A stretch of 10,547 nucleotides of DNA from an uncultured Micrococcaceae bacterium. GTDB lineage: Bacteria > Actinomycetota > Actinomycetes > Actinomycetales > Micrococcaceae. A model generated the notes under the pieces. That model ran no database searches, was not told where the DNA came from, and saw only the letters and a list, made by a program, of their open reading frames with translations. Positions within the stretch are counted from its first letter, which is position 1, and each line of letters begins with the position of its first letter. The stretch lies in assembly GCA_937896705.1 (NCBI GenBank), contig CALBOC010000165.1:1-10547 (forward strand), written 5' to 3'. A program made the position numbers and the translations under genes. Of this stretch, positions 1-6,573 are shown one piece after another.

Positions 1-77
1 TTGTGAGCCGTCAACGTTTTGTGTGGTGGTCAAGTACTCAGTCCCTCGAGTCAAAAAGACAGTAGAAAACTAGACTC

Positions 78-97
78 CCAGAATAGTTCAATTCTGG
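78..97. repeat. Perfect 7-bp inverted repeat, operator or hairpin
   Basis: CCAGAAT (78-84) and ATTCTGG (91-97) are perfect reverse complements separated by 6 bases. It lies 112 bases upstream of the hydrolase start at 210. There is no T-run directly after it on the + strand; on the - strand a short T-run follows about 10 bases later. A protein-binding site or a weak terminator for an unseen gene are both possible; the sequence does not decide. Confidence 0.35.
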
Positions 98-172
98 TTG
101 AAGATCGGATTTGCCGAAGCAACCGGCCTGAGTCTTCGCCTAAAGCTAAGGAAACTCACGTCCCATGGACTA

Positions 173-202
173 TTCGCAACAATCCAACAGAACGTGTAAA
201 TT
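173..202 (+). promoter_or_regulatory. Candidate leaderless promoter of the MBL-fold gene
   Basis: A TAAATT hexamer (197-202) sits exactly 7 bases before the ATG at 210, with a TTCGCA -35-like hexamer (173-178, four of six matches to TTGACA) 18 bases upstream. No Shine-Dalgarno precedes that ATG. A -10 placed so that transcription begins at or next to the start codon is the known actinobacterial leaderless arrangement. This also argues for the start at 210 rather than the ATG at 165. Confidence 0.5.
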
Positions 203-209
203 AGCGGTC

Positions 210-902
210 ATGTCCAAAACGTCGTCAACTATCGGTCCCATAAAGGTCTTATTTGACCTGCCTCAGGTCACGATCCGTACTCGCTCTGTGTCCGAGATGG
301 ATAACAACGTGTACCTGATCACCGCCAAAACCACCGGTGCGCAGGTACTCATCGATGCTGCCGATGAACCGGATGCCATCATGGAACTGGTCGAGTCAGC
401 CGCCGCTGATACGCCGTGCGATCTGGATCTGGTCTCGGTGATCACCACGCACGAGCACTGGGATCACATTCGCGCACTGCCCGAGATCGTGGAACGCACC
501 AAGGTGCCCACCTCAGCTGGTGCACCCGATGCCGAAGCGATTCATGAGGCCACCGGCATTGCCGCTAAAGTCGAACTCCAACACGGCGATAAGGCACAGT
601 TTCCCGGGATCGAATTGGACGTCATTGGACTGCGCGGTCACACTCCCGGCTCGGTTGCTCTGGTCTATGTGCCCAACGGCGACGAACCGACCATCATTTT
701 CTCGGGTGATTCGTTGTTCCCCGGCGGCGTCGGCAATACCTGGGAGGATCCGCAACGGTTTGATTCGCTGCTCACTGATGTGACCGAACGCGTCTTTGCG
801 GTCTACGACGACGACACGGTCGTACTGCCCGGCCACGGTGGCTCCACCGTGTTGGGCAACGAGCGGCCACACCTGGACCAGTGGCGCCAGCGCGGCTGGT
901 AG
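210..902 (+). CDS. MBL-fold metallo-hydrolase (glyoxalase II / YcbL-like)
   Basis: A 230-residue cytosolic metallo-beta-lactamase-fold hydrolase; no signal peptide or membrane segment is visible. The metal site is complete: HEHWDH at residues 81-86 (the HxHxDH motif), H144 in RGHTPGS, D167 in SGDSLF and H209 in PGHGG. This is the two-metal arrangement of the glyoxalase II/YcbL group, whose characterised members hydrolyse thioesters such as S-lactoylglutathione. The C-terminal helical substrate domain of classical glyoxalase II is absent, so the real substrate is unknown; in actinobacteria a mycothiol thioester is a possible but unproven guess. I chose the ATG at 210: the frame continues back to ATG 165, but those 15 residues look non-conserved and a TANNNT hexamer sits 7 bases before 210. 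It converges with tam, leaving 28 bases between the stops and no clear terminator. Confidence 0.85.
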   Translation: MSKTSSTIGPIKVLFDLPQVTIRTRSVSEMDNNVYLITAKTTGAQVLIDAADEPDAIMELVESAAADTPCDLDLVSVITTHEHWDHIRALPEIVERTKVPTSAGAPDAEAIHEATGIAAKVELQHGDKAQFPGIELDVIGLRGHTPGSVALVYVPNGDEPTIIFSGDSLFPGGVGNTWEDPQRFDSLLTDVTERVFAVYDDDTVVLPGHGGSTVLGNERPHLDQWRQRGW

Positions 903-930
903 TTCGTGCTACGCGCCGGCACCTGCCCGG

Positions 931-1779
931 TTAGATAAAGTAATCCAGTTCTTTGTGCCCGACAATGAAGAGGCGTCGGAACGGGTAGACCGTGACGTCT
1001 TGGCCGTCCGGGCCGGTATAGGGCGGATAGGCGGCGAGCATCTCGGCCTTGTACCGCAGCACGAACGCATCGTGCAGGGTGGTGCCGTGGGCAGCATCAT
1101 GCTCGGCCAGTTTCTGGAGCACGGGACGCAGTGCTGCACCCTTGACCCAATCAAAGACCGGATCCGGACCCGTGAGCACCTGGTGATAGGTGGTCTCCCA
1201 GACATTGGGCCGGAAGCTGTGCTCCAGCAGCATCCGGGTATAATCTTCGACCGAATGCACCGTCTCTCCGGTGTAGGCCGCATCTTTAGCAACCGAAAAT
1301 TTCTCTTCGGCGGCGAGCTCTCCGATGTACTGGTGGGAACGGGCCACGCTGTTGCCCGGGACCTGCATCGCAAACCACGCACCTGGTTTCAGGGACTCCA
1401 ACCAGCCGCTGATGATCTCGATGTGGTTGGGTATCCACTGGAACATCGCATTGGACACGATGACATCGGTATCGGCCGGGGGCATCCACGTGCCGGCTTC
1501 TTGCTGCGCAAACGAAACGTTGGCCCACGCGTCGTCGTCGCGGCTGGCCACCAGTTGTTGGGCATCCTCAATCATTTCCGCTGACGCGTCATACCCGGTG
1601 ATCTGCGCTTCGGGCCACCGGTTGGCCAGCGTGACCGTCATATTGCCGGGGCCACACCCGATATCGAAGACCTTTTGCGGTGCTTCCAACTGAATCGCAT
1701 TGGTCAGGTCGACAAAGGGGCGAGCGCGGTGACCGGCAAAGTGGGCATATTGGGCGGGATCCCATACGAAGTTTTCCAT
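931..1779 (-). CDS. tam: Trans-aconitate 2-methyltransferase
   Basis: A 282-residue class I SAM-dependent methyltransferase that matches Tam, which methylates trans-aconitate, an inhibitor of aconitase formed spontaneously from cis-aconitate (EC 2.1.1.144). Visible landmarks: the N-terminal WDPAQYAHFAGHRARPFVDL (residues 6-25), very like the E. coli Tam start; motif I FDIGCGPGN (38-46); the acidic residue D64 in GYDAS for the SAM ribose; SNAMFQWIPNH (109-119); MQVPGN (138-143); and the terminal RRLFIVGHK segment. Length is slightly above the roughly 250 residues of E. coli Tam, with extra sequence in the C-terminal half. It is a single gene, divergent from the helicase and convergent with the MBL-fold gene. 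No Shine-Dalgarno precedes the ATG; a TAGGCT hexamer lies 6 bases upstream, suggesting a leaderless transcript. Family assignment is strong; substrate specificity is inferred from similarity. Confidence 0.88.
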   Translation of the reverse strand: MENFVWDPAQYAHFAGHRARPFVDLTNAIQLEAPQKVFDIGCGPGNMTVTLANRWPEAQITGYDASAEMIEDAQQLVASRDDDAWANVSFAQQEAGTWMPPADTDVIVSNAMFQWIPNHIEIISGWLESLKPGAWFAMQVPGNSVARSHQYIGELAAEEKFSVAKDAAYTGETVHSVEDYTRMLLEHSFRPNVWETTYHQVLTGPDPVFDWVKGAALRPVLQKLAEHDAAHGTTLHDAFVLRYKAEMLAAYPPYTGPDGQDVTVYPFRRLFIVGHKELDYFI

Positions 1780-1785
1780 AGCCCA

Positions 1786-1791
1786 AGCCTA
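1786..1791 (-). promoter_or_regulatory. Candidate leaderless -10 of tam
   Basis: On the - strand TAGGCT (1791 down to 1786) fits TANNNT and ends 6 bases before the tam ATG. No purine-rich ribosome binding site is present and no good -35 is seen. The spacing fits transcription starting at the ATG itself. Confidence 0.4.
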
Positions 1792-1870
1792 AACCGCTGG
1801 CTGTGGGGTCTGACAGGGCAGCGTTATGAATCGCAATCTTCGTCCAGCCGGGCACTGACCCCCGGGGCAC

Positions 1871-1876
1871 TAGGAT
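1871..1876 (+). promoter_or_regulatory. Candidate leaderless -10 of the helicase gene (GTG start)
   Basis: TAGGAT (1871-1876) overlaps the ATG at 1875 and is followed, after exactly 7 bases, by an in-frame GTG at 1884. If this is the -10, translation starts at GTG 1884 on a leaderless transcript and the protein loses three residues. The alternative is the ATG at 1875, which has no ribosome binding site. Two GGGCACT direct repeats (1850-1856 and 1865-1871) lie just upstream. Confidence 0.35.
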
Positions 1877-4517
1877 GGGTCAGGTGCAACTGACTGATTT
1901 TATCCCTGACCCTGACCGCGGCGAAGAACTCGAGCCGGTGCTGCTCTATGATCGATTTGTTGAGTGGACCGGCCAGCGCGGCATCGACCTGTACCCCGCC
2001 CAAGATGAGGCGGTCACCGAACTGGCCGACGGTAAAAACGTCATCATGGCAACCCCGACGGGGTCGGGCAAATCGATGGTGGCCCTGGCCGCGCACTTTT
2101 ATGCGCTCGCCAATGGACAAACCAGCTACTACACCGCGCCGATCAAGGCCCTGGTATCCGAGAAATTTTTTGATCTGATCGAGATCTTTGGAGCCGAGCA
2201 CGTCGGGATGGTCACCGGCGACTCGGCGATCAACCCGGATGCTCCGATTATTTGTTGCACCGCCGAAATTTTGGCGATTCATGCGCTGCGGGAGGGCTCG
2301 GGACTTGAGGTCGGGCCCGTGGTGATGGATGAGTTCCACTTCTACTCGGACCCGCAGCGCGGTTGGGCCTGGCAAGTGCCCCTGCTGGAGCTGCCGCAGG
2401 CGCAGTTCGTGCTGATGTCCGCCACCCTGGGTGATACCAGTTTCTTTGAAACCTCCTTGACCGAGCGCACCGGTCGAGAAACGGTCACGGTGTCGTCCGC
2501 GACCCGGCCGATCCCGTTGTACTTTGAGTATTCGGAAGTTCCGGTGCAACAGCAGGTCGAGACCTTGGTGACCTCCGAACTGGCCCCGGTCTACATCGTG
2601 CATTTTTCCCAACTGGATGCGGTCGAACAGGCCACGAATCTGGCCTCGATCTCTGTGACAACCCGAGCCGAGAAGGATCGGATCGCCGAGCTGATTCGTG
2701 AGTTCCGATTTAGTTCAGGGTTCGGCAAAACCCTAAACCGGTTGATCCGCCAGGGCATCGGCGTCCACCACGCCGGGATGCTGCCCAAGTACCGTCGCTT
2801 GGTAGAGCGACTGGCCCAAGAAGGTTTACTGAAAGTCATCGCCGGGACCGACACGCTGGGCGTGGGCATCAACGTGCCGATTCGCACCGTGTTGATCACC
2901 GCGTTGTCGAAGTTTGATGGCACCAAACAGCGCCACCTCAACGCCCGGGAGTTTCATCAGATTGCTGGACGCGCTGGGCGTGCTGGTTTCGATACGGCCG
3001 GGACGGTCGTGGTCCAAGCACCCGAACACGTGATTGAGAATCAGCTGGCTGACGCGAAGGCAGCCGAGAAATTTGCCGCGGTTAAAAACGATGAAGAACG
3101 CGCCCGACGCATTGCGCAATCCTCGAAGTCGCAACCGAAGAAATCCCCGCCCAAGGGGTTTGTGTCCTGGTCCAAAGCAACGTTTGAGAAGCTGGTCGCG
3201 GCCGAACCCGAGCCGATGGTTTCGCGCATGCGCATCACCCACTCGATTCTGCTGAACATCCTGGCCCGGCCGGGCAATCCGATCACCTCGGTGCGCCGGA
3301 TGATCCTGCGCTCGGCCGAGACCAAAGCATCCAAAGCCGCCCTGCAACGTCGTGCATTAGGCATCCTGCGAGAAATGCTGGTCACCGACGTCGTCGTGGT
3401 CAATGACCAACCCGACGAGTGGGGCAACCGCTTGGAGCTCACGGTCGAGCTGCAAGCGGATTTTGCGCTGAATCAGCCGCTGAGCCCGTTTGCGCTGGCG
3501 GCGTTTGAGTTACTCGACACTGACTCGCCGACCTACGCGGTAGATATGGTCTCGATCATTGAAGCCACCCTGGAACCACCGCGCCAGGTGCTCACCGCCC
3601 AGTTGCGCAAAGTTCGGGACGAGGAAATGACACGAATGCGCGCCGACGGGTATGAGTATGCCGAACGGATGAAAGTCCTTGATGAGCTGACCTACCCGCA
3701 GCCGCTGGCCGAACTGCTGAGCCAGCAATTTGAGATCTACCGGCAGGGCGCTCCGTGGTTAGCAGAATTCGAAGTACAGCCCAAGTCGGTGGTGCGGGAC
3801 ATGTATGAACGCGCCATGGGATTCGGTGATTACGTTAACTACTACGGCATTGCCCGCTCCGAGGGCGTGTTGCTGCGCTATCTGACCGACGCGGCCAAGG
3901 CGCTGCGCCAAACAATCCCCCAGGAACTGCGCACCGATGAGCTGAACCTCCTCCAGGAGTGGTTGGAGACCATCATCGTCACGACCGACTCCTCGCTGTT
4001 AGAAGAGTGGGAACACATGATGGCCGACGACGTTGACCAATTGATCGCCGACCACGAATCCATGAGCCCCCCGGAACCGCCGAAGCTGACCGATACCGTC
4101 GGGGTGTTTACCGTGATGCTGCGCAACGCGATGTTCCACCGCGTGCAGGTCTTTGGCGACGAGCAAGAGTCTCGTCTTGAGGCCCTAGACTATTTGCCCG
4201 ATGGCGCGGTGCCCTTCACCTCAGATAACTGGGCTGATGCGCTCGATGACTACTTTGGAACCTACGAGGATCTCGACGATTCACCGACCGCCCGGGTCCC
4301 GGAGTTCTTCCGGGTCGAAAAACACCCCGAGCTGACGGCCGCCGAGATGGCCGACGTGGGTGCTGCAGCCGGTGATTACTGGTTGGTCACCCAGGTGCTG
4401 GTGGATCCCAACGGCAACCATGATTTCGCCATCAACGCCGTGGTGCATTTGAGCGCCTCCAATGACCAGGGCTCCCCCGCGGTGACGACCCTGTCCGTCG
4501 GCACGCCGCTCCTCTAG
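1875..4517 (+). CDS. DEAD/DEAH-box Ski2-like helicase, DUF3516-type
   Basis: An 880-residue ATP-dependent superfamily 2 helicase, probably acting on RNA. RecA domain 1 has a Q-motif-like YPAQDEAV (40-47), Walker A ATPTGSGKS (59-67), motif II MDEFH (151-155) and motif III SAT (182-184). RecA domain 2 has GVHHAGMLPKYRR (296-308), GTDTLGVGINVP (324-335) and motif VI HQIAGRAGRAG (361-371). HHAGMLP and the QxxGRAGR form place it in the Ski2/Mtr4/HelY-like group. A Lys/Ser/Pro-rich linker (about 415-428) leads to a roughly 450-residue C-terminal region, all-helical in character, which I assign to DUF3516 from memory of the architecture, not a search. Motif II reads DEFH rather than DEVH. The gene heads a run with the GNAT and peptidase genes (28-base gap to the next start). 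Start is ATG 1875 or GTG 1884; see the promoter entry. RNA turnover or ribosome-related roles are inference. Confidence 0.87.
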   Translation: MGQVQLTDFIPDPDRGEELEPVLLYDRFVEWTGQRGIDLYPAQDEAVTELADGKNVIMATPTGSGKSMVALAAHFYALANGQTSYYTAPIKALVSEKFFDLIEIFGAEHVGMVTGDSAINPDAPIICCTAEILAIHALREGSGLEVGPVVMDEFHFYSDPQRGWAWQVPLLELPQAQFVLMSATLGDTSFFETSLTERTGRETVTVSSATRPIPLYFEYSEVPVQQQVETLVTSELAPVYIVHFSQLDAVEQATNLASISVTTRAEKDRIAELIREFRFSSGFGKTLNRLIRQGIGVHHAGMLPKYRRLVERLAQEGLLKVIAGTDTLGVGINVPIRTVLITALSKFDGTKQRHLNAREFHQIAGRAGRAGFDTAGTVVVQAPEHVIENQLADAKAAEKFAAVKNDEERARRIAQSSKSQPKKSPPKGFVSWSKATFEKLVAAEPEPMVSRMRITHSILLNILARPGNPITSVRRMILRSAETKASKAALQRRALGILREMLVTDVVVVNDQPDEWGNRLELTVELQADFALNQPLSPFALAAFELLDTDSPTYAVDMVSIIEATLEPPRQVLTAQLRKVRDEEMTRMRADGYEYAERMKVLDELTYPQPLAELLSQQFEIYRQGAPWLAEFEVQPKSVVRDMYERAMGFGDYVNYYGIARSEGVLLRYLTDAAKALRQTIPQELRTDELNLLQEWLETIIVTTDSSLLEEWEHMMADDVDQLIADHESMSPPEPPKLTDTVGVFTVMLRNAMFHRVQVFGDEQESRLEALDYLPDGAVPFTSDNWADALDDYFGTYEDLDDSPTARVPEFFRVEKHPELTAAEMADVGAAAGDYWLVTQVLVDPNGNHDFAINAVVHLSASNDQGSPAVTTLSVGTPLL

Positions 4518-4531
4518 GCCACGCTGCGACC

Positions 4532-4537
4532 AAGGAG
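4532..4537 (+). promoter_or_regulatory. Ribosome binding site of the GNAT gene
   Basis: AAGGAG lies 8 bases before the ATG at 4546, inside the 28-base gap after the helicase stop. It fixes the start and shows that this gene is translated independently of the helicase, unlike the SD-less genes to the left. Confidence 0.8.
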
Positions 4538-4545
4538 ACCCGACC

Positions 4546-5058
4546 ATGTCTGATCCTTCGACCTCGACCAGCGGCGTCGTCCGGGAGGCTACCCCCGACG
4601 ATGTTGACGCAATTCTGAACCTGATTCACCAGCTGGCCGTCTACGAACAAGAACCCGATGCCGTCCACAACACCAAAGAGCTGCTGCACCAGCATCTCTT
4701 TGGACCCGCGCCGCGCGTGTTCTGTCACGTGCTTGATGATGTAGTGGACGGGCGATTCCAAGTGGTCGGGATTGCCGTGTGGTTTGAGACCTATTCGACG
4801 TGGGAGGGCGTCCACGGCATCTGGCTGGAGGATCTGTTCGTCGTCCCGCAGTTGCGCGGTCGCGGCCACGGAACCAAGCTGTTGCTGCACCTGGCTGACC
4901 TCGCGGTGGAACGCGGCTACGCACGCTTCGAATGGTCGGTGTTGGACTGGAATACCCCGGCCATTGAGTTTTATGAGGCGCTAGGCGCCCACCCCATGAA
5001 CGGCTGGACAACCTACCGACTCGATGGGGCAGCTCTGCGCGCAGCCACCCAACGCTAG
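4546..5058 (+). CDS. GNAT N-acetyltransferase, SSAT/diamine acetyltransferase-like
   Basis: A 170-residue single-domain acetyl-CoA-dependent N-acetyltransferase. The core runs from VVREATPDDVDAILNLI (11-27) to the C-terminus. The acetyl-CoA pyrophosphate loop (motif A) is at 104-109 as RGRGHG, preceded by strand 4 LEDLFVVPQ (94-102). The segment LDWNTPAIEFYEALGA (133-148) closely resembles the spermidine/spermine acetyltransferase (SSAT) family, where the Tyr of the FYxxxGA segment (here Y143) acts as general acid. Length is close to the 171 residues of human SSAT. Diamine or polyamine acetylation is therefore the best guess, but GNAT substrates cannot be read reliably from sequence, and homologues act on other small amines. 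It sits between the helicase and the S33 hydrolase in the same direction, likely in one transcript. Confidence 0.87.
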   Translation: MSDPSTSTSGVVREATPDDVDAILNLIHQLAVYEQEPDAVHNTKELLHQHLFGPAPRVFCHVLDDVVDGRFQVVGIAVWFETYSTWEGVHGIWLEDLFVVPQLRGRGHGTKLLLHLADLAVERGYARFEWSVLDWNTPAIEFYEALGAHPMNGWTTYRLDGAALRAATQR

Positions 5059-5093
5059 ACTCAACACACAAGCCACCGTCCGAATTGTCGTGC

Positions 5094-5099
5094 AAGGAG
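5094..5099 (+). promoter_or_regulatory. Ribosome binding site deciding the S33 hydrolase start
   Basis: AAGGAG sits 6 bases before the ATG at 5106. This selects ATG 5106 over the in-frame TTG at 5085, which would place the ribosome binding site inside the coding sequence. Confidence 0.8.
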
Positions 5100-5105
5100 C
5101 CCACG

Positions 5106-6434
5106 ATGTCAGTCACTCACACCGCAGGAACGCTCACCTGGATGCAGGACGGCACCGGGATCGTCGACCATCACTTCACCGTCCCGTTGGATCACAGCGC
5201 GCCCGCCGGAGAGCAGCTGACGGTCTATGCCCGCGAGTACCGGGCTGCCGACGGTCACGACAAGCCATGGCTGCTGTTCTTACAGGGCGGTCCGGGTGGG
5301 AAAGGTTCACGACCCGCTCGGGCTGGTGGGTGGCTTGCCGAAGCCCTGAAATACTATCGAGTCCTGATGCTCGACCAACGTGGCACCGGCCTGTCCACGC
5401 CGATTAGCCAACGCACACTGGTGCAGCGCGGCGCCCCGTCGGCCCAAGCTCAGTATCTGCGTCACTTTCGAGCCCCCGATATTGTGGCCGATGCCGAGGC
5501 CATCCGCCTGGCGTTGGGATCTGACCCTTGGGTCACGCTAGGCCAGTCTTTTGGTGGGTTCTGTACCCTCACGTATCTGTCATTTGCCCCACGGGGTGTG
5601 GCCGGGGCAATGATCACCGGCGGCCTGCCGCCCCTGGAGGGACCGGCCGATCAGGTCTATCAGGCCACGTATCGGCGCATGCGGGCGCGCAACCGCGAAT
5701 ACTTCCGACGCTTCCCCACCGACCTCGAAATTCTGACGCACATCTACCGTCGCGTGCGTCATGGCGACATTATGCTACCGGACGGATCGCCGCTGACGGT
5801 GGGCCGGGTGCAAGCCCTGGGCATGTATTTGGGCGGCAACACCCGGATCGACGCGTTGCACTACGTCCTGGAAGAAGCCTTCATCCCGGGCACCAACGCG
5901 CTGTCAGACACGTTCCTGGAGGCCGTCTACCAGCAGGTTTCCCGGGCCACCAACCCGCTATACCTGATCTTGCATGAAGCCATTTACGCCCAACCCGGAG
6001 CGCAACCCACCAACTGGGCAGCCCAGCGCGTCCTGGCTGATTTCCCGGACTTCAACCCCAGAAAGGCCGACACTCCCCTGCTCACCGGGGAAATGTGTTT
6101 CGATTGGTATACCCAGCTCGACCCCGCGCTGCAGCCCGTAGCCCGAGCGACGGAACTAATCGCGGCGCATACCGCTTGGGGCCCGCTGTATGACCTCGAA
6201 CAGTTAGCGTCCAATAAGGTCCCCGTCGCCGCGCTGGTCTATACCGACGATGTTTATGTCGACCGCGACCTGTCCATCACCACGGCCCAACGCGTGGCCA
6301 ACCTCGAGGTCTGGGAATCGGACCGGTGGCACCATGATGGCATCGCGCAATCCGGGGCCGAGATCTTCAACCGGTTGCACTCCATGATCCGGCCCGATGA
6401 AACACCTTCTAGCACACTGCCCGACCCGCACTGA
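5106..6434 (+). CDS. Alpha/beta-fold hydrolase, S33 proline iminopeptidase-like
   Basis: A 442-residue alpha/beta-hydrolase of peptidase family S33, whose characterised members release N-terminal proline from peptides (EC 3.4.11.5). Visible: the oxyanion-hole motif LQGGPGGKG (59-67), the strand and turn LMLDQRGTGLS (87-97), the nucleophile elbow GQSFGG with S148, and late candidates for the other triad members, Asp in VYTDDVYVD (378-386) and His in WHHDG (408-412). A long helical cap insert occupies roughly residues 175-320. No signal peptide is visible, so it is probably cytosolic, in peptide salvage. Actinobacterial homologues of this length are usually annotated proline iminopeptidase or plain alpha/beta hydrolase, so the exact substrate is uncertain. 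It is the last gene of the helicase-GNAT-hydrolase run, 47 bases after the GNAT stop. The stop codon abuts the first GTTTTCC repeat. Confidence 0.87.
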   Translation: MSVTHTAGTLTWMQDGTGIVDHHFTVPLDHSAPAGEQLTVYAREYRAADGHDKPWLLFLQGGPGGKGSRPARAGGWLAEALKYYRVLMLDQRGTGLSTPISQRTLVQRGAPSAQAQYLRHFRAPDIVADAEAIRLALGSDPWVTLGQSFGGFCTLTYLSFAPRGVAGAMITGGLPPLEGPADQVYQATYRRMRARNREYFRRFPTDLEILTHIYRRVRHGDIMLPDGSPLTVGRVQALGMYLGGNTRIDALHYVLEEAFIPGTNALSDTFLEAVYQQVSRATNPLYLILHEAIYAQPGAQPTNWAAQRVLADFPDFNPRKADTPLLTGEMCFDWYTQLDPALQPVARATELIAAHTAWGPLYDLEQLASNKVPVAALVYTDDVYVDRDLSITTAQRVANLEVWESDRWHHDGIAQSGAEIFNRLHSMIRPDETPSSTLPDPH

Positions 6435-6445
6435 GTTTTCCACAG
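6435..6445 (+). repeat. Direct repeat copy 1, DnaA-box-like GTTTTCCACAG
   Basis: GTTTTCCACAG directly follows the hydrolase stop codon. A copy with one mismatch, GTTTTCCCCAG, lies exactly 30 bases downstream. TTTTCCACA differs at one position from the TTATCCACA form of the DnaA box, but DnaA binding is only a possibility. The pair flanks the region where a DUF222/HNH promoter would lie. Confidence 0.5.
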
Positions 6446-6464
6446 AGCTATCAGTCCGGTCGAA

Positions 6465-6475
6465 GTTTTCCCCAG
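6465..6475 (+). repeat. Direct repeat copy 2, GTTTTCCCCAG
   Basis: Ten of eleven bases match copy 1 at 6435; start-to-start distance is 30 bases, close to three helical turns, so a protein dimer could bind both from one face. It lies 39 bases upstream of the TACACT hexamer proposed as the -10 of the DUF222/HNH gene. Confidence 0.5.
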
Positions 6476-6513
6476 TTCGCAGCCCTCGTCGGTCAGATAC
6501 CCGCAGTAGTTTC

Positions 6514-6519
6514 TACACT
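6514..6519 (+). promoter_or_regulatory. Candidate -10 of the DUF222/HNH gene
   Basis: TACACT fits TANNNT and lies about 55 bases before the ATG at 6574, within the 139-base gap after the hydrolase. No good -35 is seen at 16-18 bases upstream. The gap has no convincing terminator for the upstream operon, so read-through into this gene is also possible. Confidence 0.3.
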
Positions 6520-6573
6520 GAAAGAAATCTAGAACACATATCATCTTCTCAGTGCAGAGCGGGGGTGAACACC

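Larger units (their letters stand above)
1..209. other. Non-coding region upstream of the MBL-fold gene
   Basis: No convincing gene is visible. The short open frame from about position 19 has no family resemblance and runs into the hydrolase gene in another frame. The recognisable elements are a 7-bp inverted repeat at 78-97 and a promoter-like hexamer just before the ATG at 210, both listed separately. The 3' end of whatever lies to the left is not visible. Confidence 0.6.

Noticed and set aside
19..204. 61-codon + strand frame at the left end
   Set aside because: Short, no ribosome binding site, low-complexity Ser/Lys/Arg content, and it overlaps the proposed promoter of the hydrolase.
796..1584. 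262-codon open frame on the + strand
   Set aside because: It is antisense to tam over most of its length and shares the end of the MBL-fold gene in another frame; its translation has no recognisable family.
1824..2612. 262-codon open frame on the - strand
   Set aside because: It is antisense to the helicase RecA domain 1, with a composition typical of a shadow frame (rich in G, R, H, Q) and no motif.
6397..6573. N-terminal extension of the DUF222/HNH gene by 59 residues
   Set aside because: It would overlap the end of the S33 hydrolase and run through the repeats and the promoter; the residues look like translated non-coding DNA. ATG 6574 is preferred.
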